From Desulfoluna limicola (GTDB lineage Bacteria; Desulfobacterota; Desulfobacteria; Desulfobacterales; Desulfolunaceae): a stretch of DNA of 64,000 nucleotides. The position numbers and the translations under genes were made by a program. The DNA lies in the NCBI RefSeq assembly GCF_021654575.1, contig NZ_AP024488.1, forward strand, positions 1 to 64,000, read 5' to 3'. This document shows, in pieces, positions 26,597 through 35,361 of this stretch; position 1 is the stretch's first letter; each line of letters opens with the position of its first letter. The notes beneath the pieces were generated by a model. That model saw only the letters and a program-made list of their open reading frames with translations. It did not search any database and was not told the DNA's origin.

Positions 26597-27985
26597 TTAC
26601 AACACCAACTCCTGAATAAAATCGATGAGCTGGTTCAGGTTGCCGCAGGCGCGGACTTCGTGGCAGTGGGACTTGTAGGTGTACATTTCGGAGTCGCCGT
26701 CGGACCAGTACCGTTCCTGCTCGGGGTTGAGCCAGATGATGCGGCGGCACTTGTCCCGGAGTTGGCGCAGGATGTGATCCTGGGGGTTCTGGTAGTTGGA
26801 GCGGGCGTCGCCGATGATGATGAGGGTGGTTTTTTTGTCCAGATCGGGCAGGTGGCCGTTTTTGAAGTTCTGGAAGGCCATGCCGTAGTCGGTCTGGGCG
26901 TAGTAGTTGATGGGGGCGTCCTTCATGATGGCCTCGATGGCGTCGTTGACTTCCTTTTCAATGAAGTAGTCGGTGACTTCGGCCAGCTCGGAGACGAAGA
27001 TGAAGCTCTTGACCTTGCTGAAACACTCCTGCAGGGCATAGAGGATGTTGAGCATGAATCGGGCCGTGGCCCAGACAGAACCCGAGACGTCGCAGATAAC
27101 GACGATCTTGCCCTTTCTCAAGGGCTTGTCCTTTCGGACGATCTCGATGGGGATGCCCAGGTATTTTCCCGCCCGGCGCAGGGTCTTCTTGACGTCGATG
27201 TCCCCTTTTTTCGCCACGGAGTAGCGAAGCGTGGCAATCTCCTCGAGTTTTTTTACCAGCTGTCGGATGACATCCCTCACCTCTTCGATCTCTTCACCGG
27301 AGAGGGAGGAGAAGGGGATCTGACCGATTTCGGTGTAGTGCTCGTCGCTGTGCGCCACCTGTTTCAGGCCGGAGTTTTTGGTCTTCGGTTCTTTGGTGAG
27401 GAGGTCGTAGGCGCTTTCCAGGCGGCGGGAGAATTCGTCTTCGATACGGCCTTTTACGGAGTCGTCCACAACGGCATGGTTGCCCCCCATGAACTGGAGC
27501 ACCTTCTGCTTCATGTCGTTGATCTTGAGCATTACTTCCAGGCGGCTGGAGAGCTGGGTCATGTTGGATTTAAGACCTGTTGCTGCCTGCTCTTCCTGCT
27601 TGTGAAGCTTGTTGATGAGGTCAAGGTACCCCAGGGGTTTTCCTGCCATGAAGTCGAGAAGGGCCTGTTTCATGGCATCCCCATCGGATTCCAGCTCCTC
27701 AGCCATCTGGGCGATGACCTCATCAAACCCTGCGCTCTCCGGGGTGATCTCTACCCCTGTGAGGTCGCTTTTCATTTCGTGGAAGAAGAGCTTGTAAAGC
27801 TGCTCGAACCGGTCTTGGTCCCGATGGCTCTTGGCAAAGTTGGTGCGGAGCACCGTGTGGAACTGAAACTCATCATAGGGGTCCACCAGGGCCAGCTGCT
27901 GGACCGCGTCCAGCACCTCGGCAGTGGAGACCCTTAAATCCGCTGCCCGACAACAGTTCACAAATCGTAATGTCAAATTAACCAT
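26597..27985 (-). CDS. VWA domain-containing CoxE-like protein
   Basis: About 461 aa from ATG 27985 (MVNLTLRFVN). The longer reading to 28111 would translate repeat sequence (TRRRHPT) and is rejected. The C-terminal von Willebrand A domain (about 290-460) has the MIDAS motif DVSGSV and a later IIIGDARSNY. It pairs with the MoxR-type ATPase upstream; such pairs act as chaperone-like factors that insert cofactors or mature enzyme complexes. No client enzyme gene is adjacent. The start codon lies nine bases from the end of a palindromic element and has no clear Shine-Dalgarno. Confidence 0.85.
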   Translation of the reverse strand: MVNLTLRFVNCCRAADLRVSTAEVLDAVQQLALVDPYDEFQFHTVLRTNFAKSHRDQDRFEQLYKLFFHEMKSDLTGVEITPESAGFDEVIAQMAEELESDGDAMKQALLDFMAGKPLGYLDLINKLHKQEEQAATGLKSNMTQLSSRLEVMLKINDMKQKVLQFMGGNHAVVDDSVKGRIEDEFSRRLESAYDLLTKEPKTKNSGLKQVAHSDEHYTEIGQIPFSSLSGEEIEEVRDVIRQLVKKLEEIATLRYSVAKKGDIDVKKTLRRAGKYLGIPIEIVRKDKPLRKGKIVVICDVSGSVWATARFMLNILYALQECFSKVKSFIFVSELAEVTDYFIEKEVNDAIEAIMKDAPINYYAQTDYGMAFQNFKNGHLPDLDKKTTLIIIGDARSNYQNPQDHILRQLRDKCRRIIWLNPEQERYWSDGDSEMYTYKSHCHEVRACGNLNQLIDFIQELVL

Positions 27986-28342
27986 GGTGGGGTGCCTCCG
28001 GCGGGTCGCTTTTTGAAAAAGCTCCGCAAAAACTTTTCGGTTGCCGGGTGTTGCCTTCGTTCCTGAGGCAAGTACCCGGCGAGAAAACGTAGAATCAAGC
28101 ATGAGCGTCAAACTGAATGGCTGGTGTATAAGTACACCTTGCCGTAAACTCGCCGCCTTGGCATGTGGGCCCCGTAATGGAATCGGTATCCGGTTATTGT
28201 ATCAGCCAGGGTAAAGACGCACGTTGTCCACGGGCGAAGCCCGTCAGCGAATGTGAAGAGCCTGAGGAACGAAGGCTAAGAGCATTCGCGACCCTGGGGT
28301 GCAGGGGATTTATCCCCTGCCCGCCGGAGGCAGCTTTTTTCC
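27986..28342. other. moxR-VWA spacer made of repeat elements
   Basis: Almost the whole 357 bp gap is the composite element 27994-28331. No ORF was recognised. Confidence 0.65.
27994..28331. repeat. Composite palindromic element between moxR and VWA genes
   Basis: Left end GCCTCCGGCGGG (27994-28005), then GTCGCTTTTTGAAAAAGC, and a hairpin with TTCGTTCCTGAGGC loop. Right half 28231-28331 has CGGGC-gaaGCCCG, GCGAATG...GCATTCGC, CAGGGGAT-tt-ATCCCCTG and the end CCGCCGGAGGC. It ends 11 bp from the moxR stop. Confidence 0.8.
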
Positions 28343-29254
28343 CTAACTGGCCATGAGGTCGGAGATGTTCCGCTTCACCAGCTCGCAGTCCGCTTTGTAT
28401 TTAAGGAGCGGGTTGAGTGTGGTGGCAATAATCTCAGGCGACAGGTCTTCGATCTGGAGTGTGAGAAGGGCGGTGGCCCAGTCGATGGTTTCTGAGATGC
28501 ACGGTTTTTTCTTCAGGTCCATGTCTCTCATGCGTGCCACGATGGTGACGATCTTTTTCAGGAGCGCCTCATCGATGCCGGGGAGCTTGATGCGGACAAT
28601 GTCCATCTCGGTTTCGATGTTCGGGTAATCGATGAAGAGGTGGATGCAGCGCCTTTTAAGGGCGTCGCTCATGTCCCGGTAGTTGTTGGAGGTGAGAAAG
28701 ACAATGGGTTTGGTTTCTGCGGTCATGGTGCCGATCTCGGGGATGGAGATCTGGAAGTCACTCAAGAGCTCCAGGAGAAAGGCTTCGAATTCGGGATCGG
28801 ATTTGTCGATCTCGTCGATTAAGAGCACCACAGGCTCGGGGGATTTTATGGCGGTGAGAAGGGGACGGGTCTGGATGAATTTTTCGGAGAAGAAGGCGTC
28901 TTCGTGGTTGGCGATCTCATCCACGGCGTCGGCAAGGGAGGCGGTCTCCGAGACGATGTCGTTGATCTTCTCTTTCAGCATCTGGGTGTAGAGGAGCTGC
29001 TTGGCGTATTCCCACTCGTAGAGGGATTTGGATTCGTCAAGGCCTTCGTAGCACTGCATGCGGATGAGGGGCCTGCCGAGGGCCTTGGAGATGCTTTTGG
29101 CCAGTTCGGTTTTACCGACGCCAGCAGGGCCTTCCACCAGGATGGGTTTTTCCATGGCCACGGCCAGGTAGACCACCGTTGATATCTCCTTGGACGAGAT
29201 ATACTTTTGAGATTCGAGCCTCTCCTGAACCTCCAGAACACTTTCAAATTCCAT
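28343..29254 (-). CDS. MoxR-family AAA+ ATPase
   Basis: A 303 aa AAA+ chaperone. Walker A is EGPAGVGKTELAKSI (near 39-54), Walker B LLIDEIDKSDPEFEAFLLELLSDFQ, sensor 1 VFLTSNN, followed by the RRCIHLFIDYP arginine-finger region. AGGGGG precedes the ATG. It is upstream of the VWA partner on the same strand, the usual MoxR-VWA order. Its substrate complex is unknown. Confidence 0.92.
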   Translation of the reverse strand: MEFESVLEVQERLESQKYISSKEISTVVYLAVAMEKPILVEGPAGVGKTELAKSISKALGRPLIRMQCYEGLDESKSLYEWEYAKQLLYTQMLKEKINDIVSETASLADAVDEIANHEDAFFSEKFIQTRPLLTAIKSPEPVVLLIDEIDKSDPEFEAFLLELLSDFQISIPEIGTMTAETKPIVFLTSNNYRDMSDALKRRCIHLFIDYPNIETEMDIVRIKLPGIDEALLKKIVTIVARMRDMDLKKKPCISETIDWATALLTLQIEDLSPEIIATTLNPLLKYKADCELVKRNISDLMAS

Positions 29255-29898
29255 TGCTGCCCCCTTGGACCGAGAAAATCACTTTAAGCGAAGCAGTGTT
29301 GAGCACTGTGAAGGTGAAGGGAATCCGTCACAGGCGGCGACCCTGCGTCGCATCACACCCAAAATATTATACGATCGTACTAATTTCAGGGGCTAAAAAT
29401 CGACTCCTGTAAAAAAGCCAAAGGACAACGCCATGTTGGGTGGCGTGAACCTTTGATTTGTACTGGCCTTATTTTCACGCCAGCAACGTATTCTGTCGTT
29501 TTTACGAATCATCAATCAATGTGTTTGCCCCATGAAAGATGTTACCGGATCAAAGGAGAACGAATACCAATAATGGCTCTAAAGGGCAAGGAAAATAGGG
29601 GAAAGGCGGGACGGGGGTACCACGAAACCCTCTGGGGAATGCAAGGCAGGTGTCGTTATGCTCATTTTCTCGCTTCCGCATTCGCGTGACGTTTGTTGGT
29701 TGGCAGTATCTGTTGCAAGCGCGTTGGCCTGCGGTGGGCAATGATACCTTATGGCGTTACTTTTATTGGGGTTTTTCTGGCGGAGGGGGGCAGACACCGG
29801 ATTTCTGCCGGTAATACTTTATCGCTAATCATAACGACATGCACTGTCACTGGTGGTCGGGGATGATGTTGTGGGCTGTACCACCGATGTCAAACACC
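29255..29898. other. Intergenic, mostly unassigned
   Basis: Includes a weak imperfect hairpin at about 29419-29455 (CAAAGG...ACGCCA/TGGCGT...CCTTTG) and a TTCTCGCTTCCGCATTCGCGTG segment at about 29660-29690 resembling part of the repeat family. No credible ORF. Confidence 0.4.
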
Positions 29899-29999
29899 GC
29901 GGGCGGAGCCCCTCAGCGAAAGTGATCGGCCTGAGGAACGAAGGCCGGGAGCATTCGCGAATCTGGGGTGCAGGGGATCATCCCCTGCCCGCCGGAGGC
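29899..29999. repeat. Palindromic element after recX
   Basis: GCGGGC-gGAGCCC, GCGAAAGTGATCGGCC with loop GAGGAACGA and GGCC...GCATTCGC, then GCAGGGGATcATCCCCTGC and the end CCGCCGGAGGC (29989-29999), 17 bp from the recX stop. Nearly the same layout as 28231-28331 with different stem bases. Confidence 0.8.
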
Positions 30000-30016
30000 G
30001 TGCTTTTTTACGTCCC

Positions 30017-30694
30017 TTACTCTTCCTCTTCGATGAACCTATCCACGGCTTCCGAAGTGATATCAAAGGCGAATCCTTTGCCGGCAAGGTAGGTGTAGGC
30101 CTTCTGCTTGAAGGTGTAGTCATCCAGCCCTTTCCACTTCCAGGCCCTTTTGCGCAGGAGGGTGAGTGCAGAGGCGGTTTCATCCAGCACTTCTTCGAGG
30201 AGGCGGTCGATGATGGCTTCGTCGATGCCTTTTTGTTTGAGCTCCTGCCTGAGGAGGTAACGGCCCTTGGGCTGGTTTCTCTGGCGGGATTCGATCCACT
30301 CTTTTGCAAAGGTTTCTTCGTTGATGAACCCGGCTTTTTCGGCGCGGGAGAGGGCCTGCTCGGTTGCTGTTGCAGAGAACTTTTTTCCCAGAAGGCGACG
30401 TTTCAGTTCCAGGCGGCTTTGGGACCGGACCCCTAAAAGTCGGAGGGTCGCAGCCCAGCAGCGCTGTTTTTCGTCTTCGAAGGCCCGCTTTTCCACCTCG
30501 GCGGGATCCATGATGGAGCCGCGTTCAAGAAGGCCTGCATCAAAGGCGTTCATGCTGAAGGCCTTTTTGCCGTTTAAGAAGATATCGGCCTTGCCGGGGC
30601 GTTTTTCATCGTAGTCGATGTGGGTGACCTTTTTGGGACGGGCCGGCTGCTCATCCGGTTCTGGGGTGTCGTCCCATGGGGAGTTGTCGGTCAT
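30017..30694 (-). CDS. recX: Regulatory protein RecX
   Basis: Inhibits RecA filament growth. From ATG 30694 (GGAG eight bases upstream) it has 225 aa, longer than the usual ~150 because of a Pro/Asp-rich N-terminal region of about 75 residues containing a short beta-rich segment. The RecX three-helix repeats follow (CWAATLRLLGVRSQSRLELKRRLLGKKFS, GFINEETFAKEWIESR). It overlaps trmO by ATGA. No recA is nearby. Confidence 0.87.
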   Translation of the reverse strand: MTDNSPWDDTPEPDEQPARPKKVTHIDYDEKRPGKADIFLNGKKAFSMNAFDAGLLERGSIMDPAEVEKRAFEDEKQRCWAATLRLLGVRSQSRLELKRRLLGKKFSATATEQALSRAEKAGFINEETFAKEWIESRQRNQPKGRYLLRQELKQKGIDEAIIDRLLEEVLDETASALTLLRKRAWKWKGLDDYTFKQKAYTYLAGKGFAFDITSEAVDRFIEEEE

Positions 30695-31401
30695 CGGGTG
30701 ATCTCCGTGATGGTGGCAACGGTTCCTTCGGCCTGCCATCGGATGTTTAAGTCCCAGAGGCAGAAGCCGAAGGATGCTTCCCTCTTTTTTTCATTGTAGT
30801 AGGCAGGTCGAGGGTCCTGTTCCACGACCCCTTCAATTACCTTTCTTGCGTTGGGGTAGGTGTCTGGGGAGAGCTTTTGAAGGGTCTCTTCCACCTCGGG
30901 GGCAAAGGTGACGGAAAGGCGCGGCTCGGGCCTCTCCGGAGCAAAACCTCCGGTGGCTTCTTCAACGGAATCCACATAGGGGATGTAAGGTTTGATATCC
31001 AGGACGGGTGTGCCATCCAGGATGTCCAGGCCCTTGACCCGAATCAGGATTTTTCCTTTTTCCTCGGTAACCCCCAGGAGGCGCACCACGGAGAGGCCGA
31101 TGGGGTTGGGGCGAAAATTGGACCGTGAGGCAAAGACCCCCACTTTTTTGTTCCCGCCGAGTCGGGGCGGACGCACCGTGGGTTTCCACTGCCCCCGTGC
31201 CGAGCGGTCAAAGAGGAAGATAACCCAGATATGGGAGAACCCCTCCAGTTCCCGAACTGCCTCCATGCGGTTGTAGGGGGCCAGAAGTTCGATGGTGCCG
31301 ACAGCTTCCGTGACGATGCCCGGTTGACGGGGAACGCCGAACTTCTCGGTGAAGCAGGAGTGGACGGTGGCGATGGGATTCAGTGATGTTGGTTGGTCCA
31401 T
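30691..31401 (-). CDS. trmO: tRNA (N6-threonylcarbamoyl-A37) methyltransferase TrmO / TsaA
   Basis: The 236 aa match the TsaA beta-barrel family, which methylates N6 of t6A37 with SAM. Recognisable are IATVHSCFTEKFGVPRQPG at the start, GFSHIWVIFLFD, RPPRLGGNKKVGVFASRSNFRPNPIGLSVVRL and LDGTPVLDIKPYIPYVDS. The C-terminal extension resembles that of E. coli TrmO (QDPRPAY). It is co-transcribed with recX through a 4 bp overlap. Confidence 0.92.
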   Translation of the reverse strand: MDQPTSLNPIATVHSCFTEKFGVPRQPGIVTEAVGTIELLAPYNRMEAVRELEGFSHIWVIFLFDRSARGQWKPTVRPPRLGGNKKVGVFASRSNFRPNPIGLSVVRLLGVTEEKGKILIRVKGLDILDGTPVLDIKPYIPYVDSVEEATGGFAPERPEPRLSVTFAPEVEETLQKLSPDTYPNARKVIEGVVEQDPRPAYYNEKKREASFGFCLWDLNIRWQAEGTVATITEITR

Positions 31402-31592
31402 GGTCGATACTGTTGCATGAGGGTTGTTGCCAGTCAGGCGGAAAACGGGGCCACCTTGAAAACGGGGTGGTCAATGCGAGATGTCCCGGGGATGTTTCAC
31501 AGCCGCCATGTCGTCCTATAGCACATGACGGCGCGGGGAAGATACGTGTTTATGGAAGGGGGCGGCGGAGGGGGCATGCTGAGGTACCGGTG

Positions 31593-32006
31593 TCACCGCT
31601 TTGTAAGGATTCGAAGGTAGCTCTCGACGGTGCCGGCAAGAATTTTTTCAGTGGAGGACGGCATTTTGCCTTCGACGGTGGCGAGGATGGCGCCGTTAAA
31701 CCGGCCTCTGATGAAATGACAGGCCAGGCTTTTACCTTCGGAAACCTGGATCAAGACGGTTTCGGCTTTTTCGAAGGAGACGGGGCCGGGAAGGGTTCCG
31801 GCGGCTTTTTGCAGCACCCAGGCCATGGGGGCAAGGGTGGCGGCATCCCCCATGGGGTTGGAGTAAGCCACCAGTTCTCCATCATCATCGACGATAAAGA
31901 TGTGGTCGAAGCCCCCTTTGAGTCGTGCGTAGTCTAATAAGTTGCTCAGGGCCTCTCGCTGGTTGGTGGATCGATTGGTACGGCGTTCCTGCTTTACCTC
32001 TGTCAT
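31593..32006 (-). CDS. Roadblock/LC7-like protein, paralogue A
   Basis: About 137 aa from ATG 32006, which has GGGAG six bases upstream. Basic polar N-terminus, then a single alpha/beta domain (LSNLLDYARLKGGFDHIFIVDDDGELVAYSN) of Roadblock/LC7 type. It is clearly paralogous to the gene at 32652-33074; the two share NLLDYA, GGFDH, ACxx and a C-terminal K-I-A-GT/AS pattern. Roadblock proteins usually regulate Ras-like GTPases, but none is nearby. Function unknown. Confidence 0.65.
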   Translation of the reverse strand: MTEVKQERRTNRSTNQREALSNLLDYARLKGGFDHIFIVDDDGELVAYSNPMGDAATLAPMAWVLQKAAGTLPGPVSFEKAETVLIQVSEGKSLACHFIRGRFNGAILATVEGKMPSSTEKILAGTVESYLRILTKR

Positions 32007-32651
32007 GAAGTCTCCCTGCCCGTAACGAACGAACATGCATGTCTGGTGCGAACAATGTTTTCCGCGCCGGGCTACAACAGCGGCCTGTGTTCGTCGGGCT
32101 CAAATGGTAATAGAATCACTCCGATCGTAAACGGATTCGGAGGTCATAACATCGCAAATGCTTGATTTCGATTTGTCCGATGGCCTCGCCAAAAGCGGGA
32201 TGAGTCATGATGATATTAACCCGGCAACTTAGTATATGAACCACCAGGTGTCGGAGATGACTGCTTTGGGAGGGGATACCGTCCCTCGACAGTCACGCGT
32301 TTAACCGCCGGGTACATATACAACCGTGCTTACCTGCTCCTGATGGTGGAGCAAATCCAATGCTGCGAGGCTCTTTGGGTGCTGATTTATGACACATGTA
32401 TCTTGATTTGATTATGATTGTCTTCCTTTAAAGCATACTACACCGGGTTGATTCAAGGGGGAATGTCAGAAAAAGTGACGGGGATACCAAGGGGGGGCGG
32501 GTTGCTTTCTGGGTGATGGCCTGAAGAAACCCGTTGCGGTGTTCAAGGGGGGGCTTTTTCACTGCTTGAGGACTCCTCTCTTTCTTGTGTGGTGCAGGGG
32601 GAGCATGCGGAGGCTTCATACAGAGGCATGGTTGCAGGGCATACGCTATGC
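32007..32651. other. Intergenic stretch between the Roadblock-like paralogues
   Basis: About 645 bp with no convincing ORF, terminator or repeat-family copy. The length suggests each paralogue has its own promoter. Confidence 0.45.
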
Positions 32652-33074
32652 TTAGCTCACCGTTGTCCGTGTGATGCGCTCATACCCACTGGCTGTTCTG
32701 GCAAAGATTTTATCCGCGGAAGGCGGGATCCGTGTTTTGGACAGGACAACAACAGAACACAGGCTTCCGTCCGTGAATTTAAAATAGTAGCAGGCGACGC
32801 TATCGCCCCTGGCCGTCTGGGCTACAATGGTTTCGATATCCGGAAAGGAGGCGGCCTTGGCGAGATACCTTGCCGATTTGTCCAGGATGAGGGCGATGTC
32901 CTTCATGCGGGGGGCCTGATCCGTGTGGGTCGAGCGGGCTACGATTTTTTCGTTATGAATGATGACGGCATGATCAAACCCGCCATATATTTTTGCATAG
33001 TCAAGAAGATTCGTGAGGGATTCCTGTTTTTTCTGAGAGCGGTTGAAGCGGCGGTCATGATTGTTGGCAGTCAT
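32652..33074 (-). CDS. Roadblock/LC7-like protein, paralogue B
   Basis: A 140 aa paralogue of the gene at 31593. It starts at ATG 33074 behind AGGAGGT. The domain reads ESLTNLLDYAKIYGGFDHAVIIHNEKIVARST, followed by a helix and a second beta segment with ACYYFKF. Both copies have the basic N-terminus and end in a similar helix (KIFARTASGYERI). Likely an ancient tandem duplication. Partner and function unknown. Confidence 0.65.
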   Translation of the reverse strand: MTANNHDRRFNRSQKKQESLTNLLDYAKIYGGFDHAVIIHNEKIVARSTHTDQAPRMKDIALILDKSARYLAKAASFPDIETIVAQTARGDSVACYYFKFTDGSLCSVVVLSKTRIPPSADKIFARTASGYERITRTTVS

Positions 33075-33297
33075 ACCCTACCTCCTGATAGTGGGTGGAT
33101 GGCAGTCGGTGCAGTAAAAAGGGATCCATGGGGCACACGGGTTCCAGGGGAAGGGTGATGCGTGTGCCGGGAGAAGAACAAGTGACAAATGACGACCGGA
33201 TGTTTTGAGTATACCTGAAAATTCCAGTTGATGCGAGGGAGAACCTGACCAGGCGGCGACGGGGTGTTTTCCGCCGCCCTCCCCAGGCTGAGAACGG

Positions 33298-35097
33298 CTA
33301 AGAAAGAAGCGTTTCCAGCTGCTTAACCAGATGGCCGAAGTGGGTGATGGTGTTGTTCACCGCATCCGGGCGTGTCATGTCGACCCCGGCGGTGCGCAGC
33401 TCGTCCACGGGAAACTGACTGCCTCCGAGGGTGAGAAAGTTCAAGTAGCTGGCAATGGCCCCATCCTCTCCTTTGAGTATTCGTCCTGAAATATCCAGGG
33501 CAGCGGATATACCGGTGGCGTATTTGTAGACGTAGAAGGAGGAGTAGAAGTGGGGGATGCGCAGGCACTCCAGTTTGAGTATGTCGTCTATTTCAAGGGT
33601 CTCGCCGAAATAGTCCGTAAGCAGGCTGCCGTAAAGTTCGGTGAGGGTGTCAATGGTGACGGGTTTGTTTTCGGCGGCCATGGCGTGGATACGCATCTCG
33701 AACTCGGCAAACATGGTCTGGCGGAAGAGGGTCCCGCGGATGTTGTCGATTTCCCGGTTGATGATGTAGGTCTCCATCGTTTTGTTCCCCCGGTACTTTT
33801 CCAGGAGGTGCCGTCCCAGAAGGGCTTCGTTTAATGTAGAGGCCACTTCGGCAACGAAGATGGTGTAGTCTCCGTAGATGTAGGGCTGTGTTGTTCTGGA
33901 GTAGTGGGAGTGCATGGAGTGCCCCGCCTCATGGGCAAGGGTAAAGAGGCTGTTGATGCTTTTCGGGTCGTGGTTCAGGAGGATGTAGGGGCTCGAGTCG
34001 TAGCAGCCCGACGAGTAGGCTCCGCTTCGTTTTCCCCGGTTTTCGTACCGGTCCACCCACCCTCCGAAAAGTCCCTGCCTGAGGGTCTCCACATATGCCT
34101 CCCCCAGGGGCGCCATGGCGTCAAGGGTCACCTCGGCCGCCTCGTCATAGTCCATGAAGAAATCCACATCCGAGGCCAAGGGGACGTAGGTGTCATAGAC
34201 GTGCAATTTTTCAACGCCCATCACGCTTTTACGCAGTTTCAGATAGTCAAAGAGGGGGGCAAGCCCGCCCCTGACACTGTCAATGAGGTTGGTGTAGACA
34301 CTCTCGTGGACATCGTCTGAAAAGAGGGCTCTGCTGAGGGTGGAGTCAAAGCGCTTGGCCCGGGAGATGAAAAGGTCTTTCTTGATGGAGGCGGAGAGGG
34401 ACGCACCCATGGTGTGTTTGTGGTTCTCGTAGGCTGCGTAGTAGGTGTCGAACGCCGCTTTTCGAACCTCTCGGTCCGGGTTCATGAGAAAGGCGATGAA
34501 GTTGCCGTGGGAGAGCTCGTGGTCCAGCCCCTTGTTGTCCTTGACGGTGCCGAACCGAAGGTCGGCGTTGTCAAGCTGGCTGAAGATGCGTGAGGGAGCC
34601 CCCATGGCCTCGGCGGACATGGCCAGAAGCTCCTCCACCTCCTCGCTGCGGGTGTGGGGCTTATAGCGCAGGATTTTCTCCAGGAAAAAGCGCTGCTCGG
34701 CAAGGGCCTTGTCGTCAAGGAATCCCTGCATGACCGGCTCATGGATGGCCTGCACCTCGGGGGTGAAGAAGCTCGACGCCTGGGCAATGCGAGCGTACAA
34801 GTTGACCGCCTTCTGAAAAAGCCCGTCATAGGTGGCGTTGGTTTTGTTTTCATCGTTTCGGAGGTGGGCGTAGGTGTAGAGACGTTCCAGGGCCCGGTTT
34901 ACCGAAAGATCAAAGTCGATGGCCTCTCGAAGCACTTCCGCAGATTCGCCGAGACGTCCCTGGAAGGCTTTGTATCCGGAGACCTTCCCTTCCGTCTCTT
35001 TGAAAAGAACCTCCCACGCCGCGTCGTCCTTGAACAGGGGGGACAGATCCCATTTGTGGTCATCCGGTATATCGCTTCGTTCGGGTATGGTCGTCAT
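33298..35097 (-). CDS. pepF: Oligoendopeptidase F (M3B zinc metallopeptidase)
   Basis: Cytoplasmic zinc peptidase degrading short peptides. The 599 aa are typical. The HExxH motif appears as TLAHEAGHSMHSHYS (near residue 392), with the third ligand in the downstream FVAEVASTLNEALL. AGGAGAT precedes the ATG. The gene is transcribed alone; a complete palindromic element lies immediately upstream. Confidence 0.95.
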   Translation of the reverse strand: MTTIPERSDIPDDHKWDLSPLFKDDAAWEVLFKETEGKVSGYKAFQGRLGESAEVLREAIDFDLSVNRALERLYTYAHLRNDENKTNATYDGLFQKAVNLYARIAQASSFFTPEVQAIHEPVMQGFLDDKALAEQRFFLEKILRYKPHTRSEEVEELLAMSAEAMGAPSRIFSQLDNADLRFGTVKDNKGLDHELSHGNFIAFLMNPDREVRKAAFDTYYAAYENHKHTMGASLSASIKKDLFISRAKRFDSTLSRALFSDDVHESVYTNLIDSVRGGLAPLFDYLKLRKSVMGVEKLHVYDTYVPLASDVDFFMDYDEAAEVTLDAMAPLGEAYVETLRQGLFGGWVDRYENRGKRSGAYSSGCYDSSPYILLNHDPKSINSLFTLAHEAGHSMHSHYSRTTQPYIYGDYTIFVAEVASTLNEALLGRHLLEKYRGNKTMETYIINREIDNIRGTLFRQTMFAEFEMRIHAMAAENKPVTIDTLTELYGSLLTDYFGETLEIDDILKLECLRIPHFYSSFYVYKYATGISAALDISGRILKGEDGAIASYLNFLTLGGSQFPVDELRTAGVDMTRPDAVNNTITHFGHLVKQLETLLS

Positions 35098-35132
35098 CGG
35101 TCGTATCTCCTTTGTTGGAACGAATCAGTGTC

Positions 35133-35304
35133 GTCTCCGGCGGCGAGGTATGCCACCTTGAAAGCAGGTAGCGGATACGTTTTGCCCCTCGTTCCCCAGG
35201 GCAAGCTATATCCGCCCTCAACCATGAATTTATCGGGCTCATCCATTAAGGGTTGTTTGTATAGTGTTTCAACGGTTTGTCCCCCCCGCAGGGCAGCCGG
35301 AGGC
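35133..35304. repeat. Full palindromic element, 172 bp
   Basis: Left end GTCTCCGGCGGC (35133-35144), right end GCAGCCGGAGGC (35293-35304). Order is GAGGTatgCCACC, GCGGATACG...TATATCCGC with the CTCGTTCC loop, and GTTTGTATAGTG...GTCC right module. It lies between the CDF gene stop (35362, 57 bp away) and the pepF start (35097, 35 bp away), both on the minus strand. Confidence 0.85.
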
Positions 35305-35361
35305 ACAATCTGAACAGTTCCATAATTTTTTCTCAATATGTGGGGTGTCGGAGCATAGCAA

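Noticed and set aside
26537..27937. 466-codon plus-strand ORF over the VWA gene
   Set aside because: It is antisense to a clear gene with a von Willebrand A domain and partly translates repeat sequence.
29419..29455. Rho-independent terminator or small RNA after moxR promoter region
   Set aside because: The stem is interrupted and no T run follows; too weak to call.
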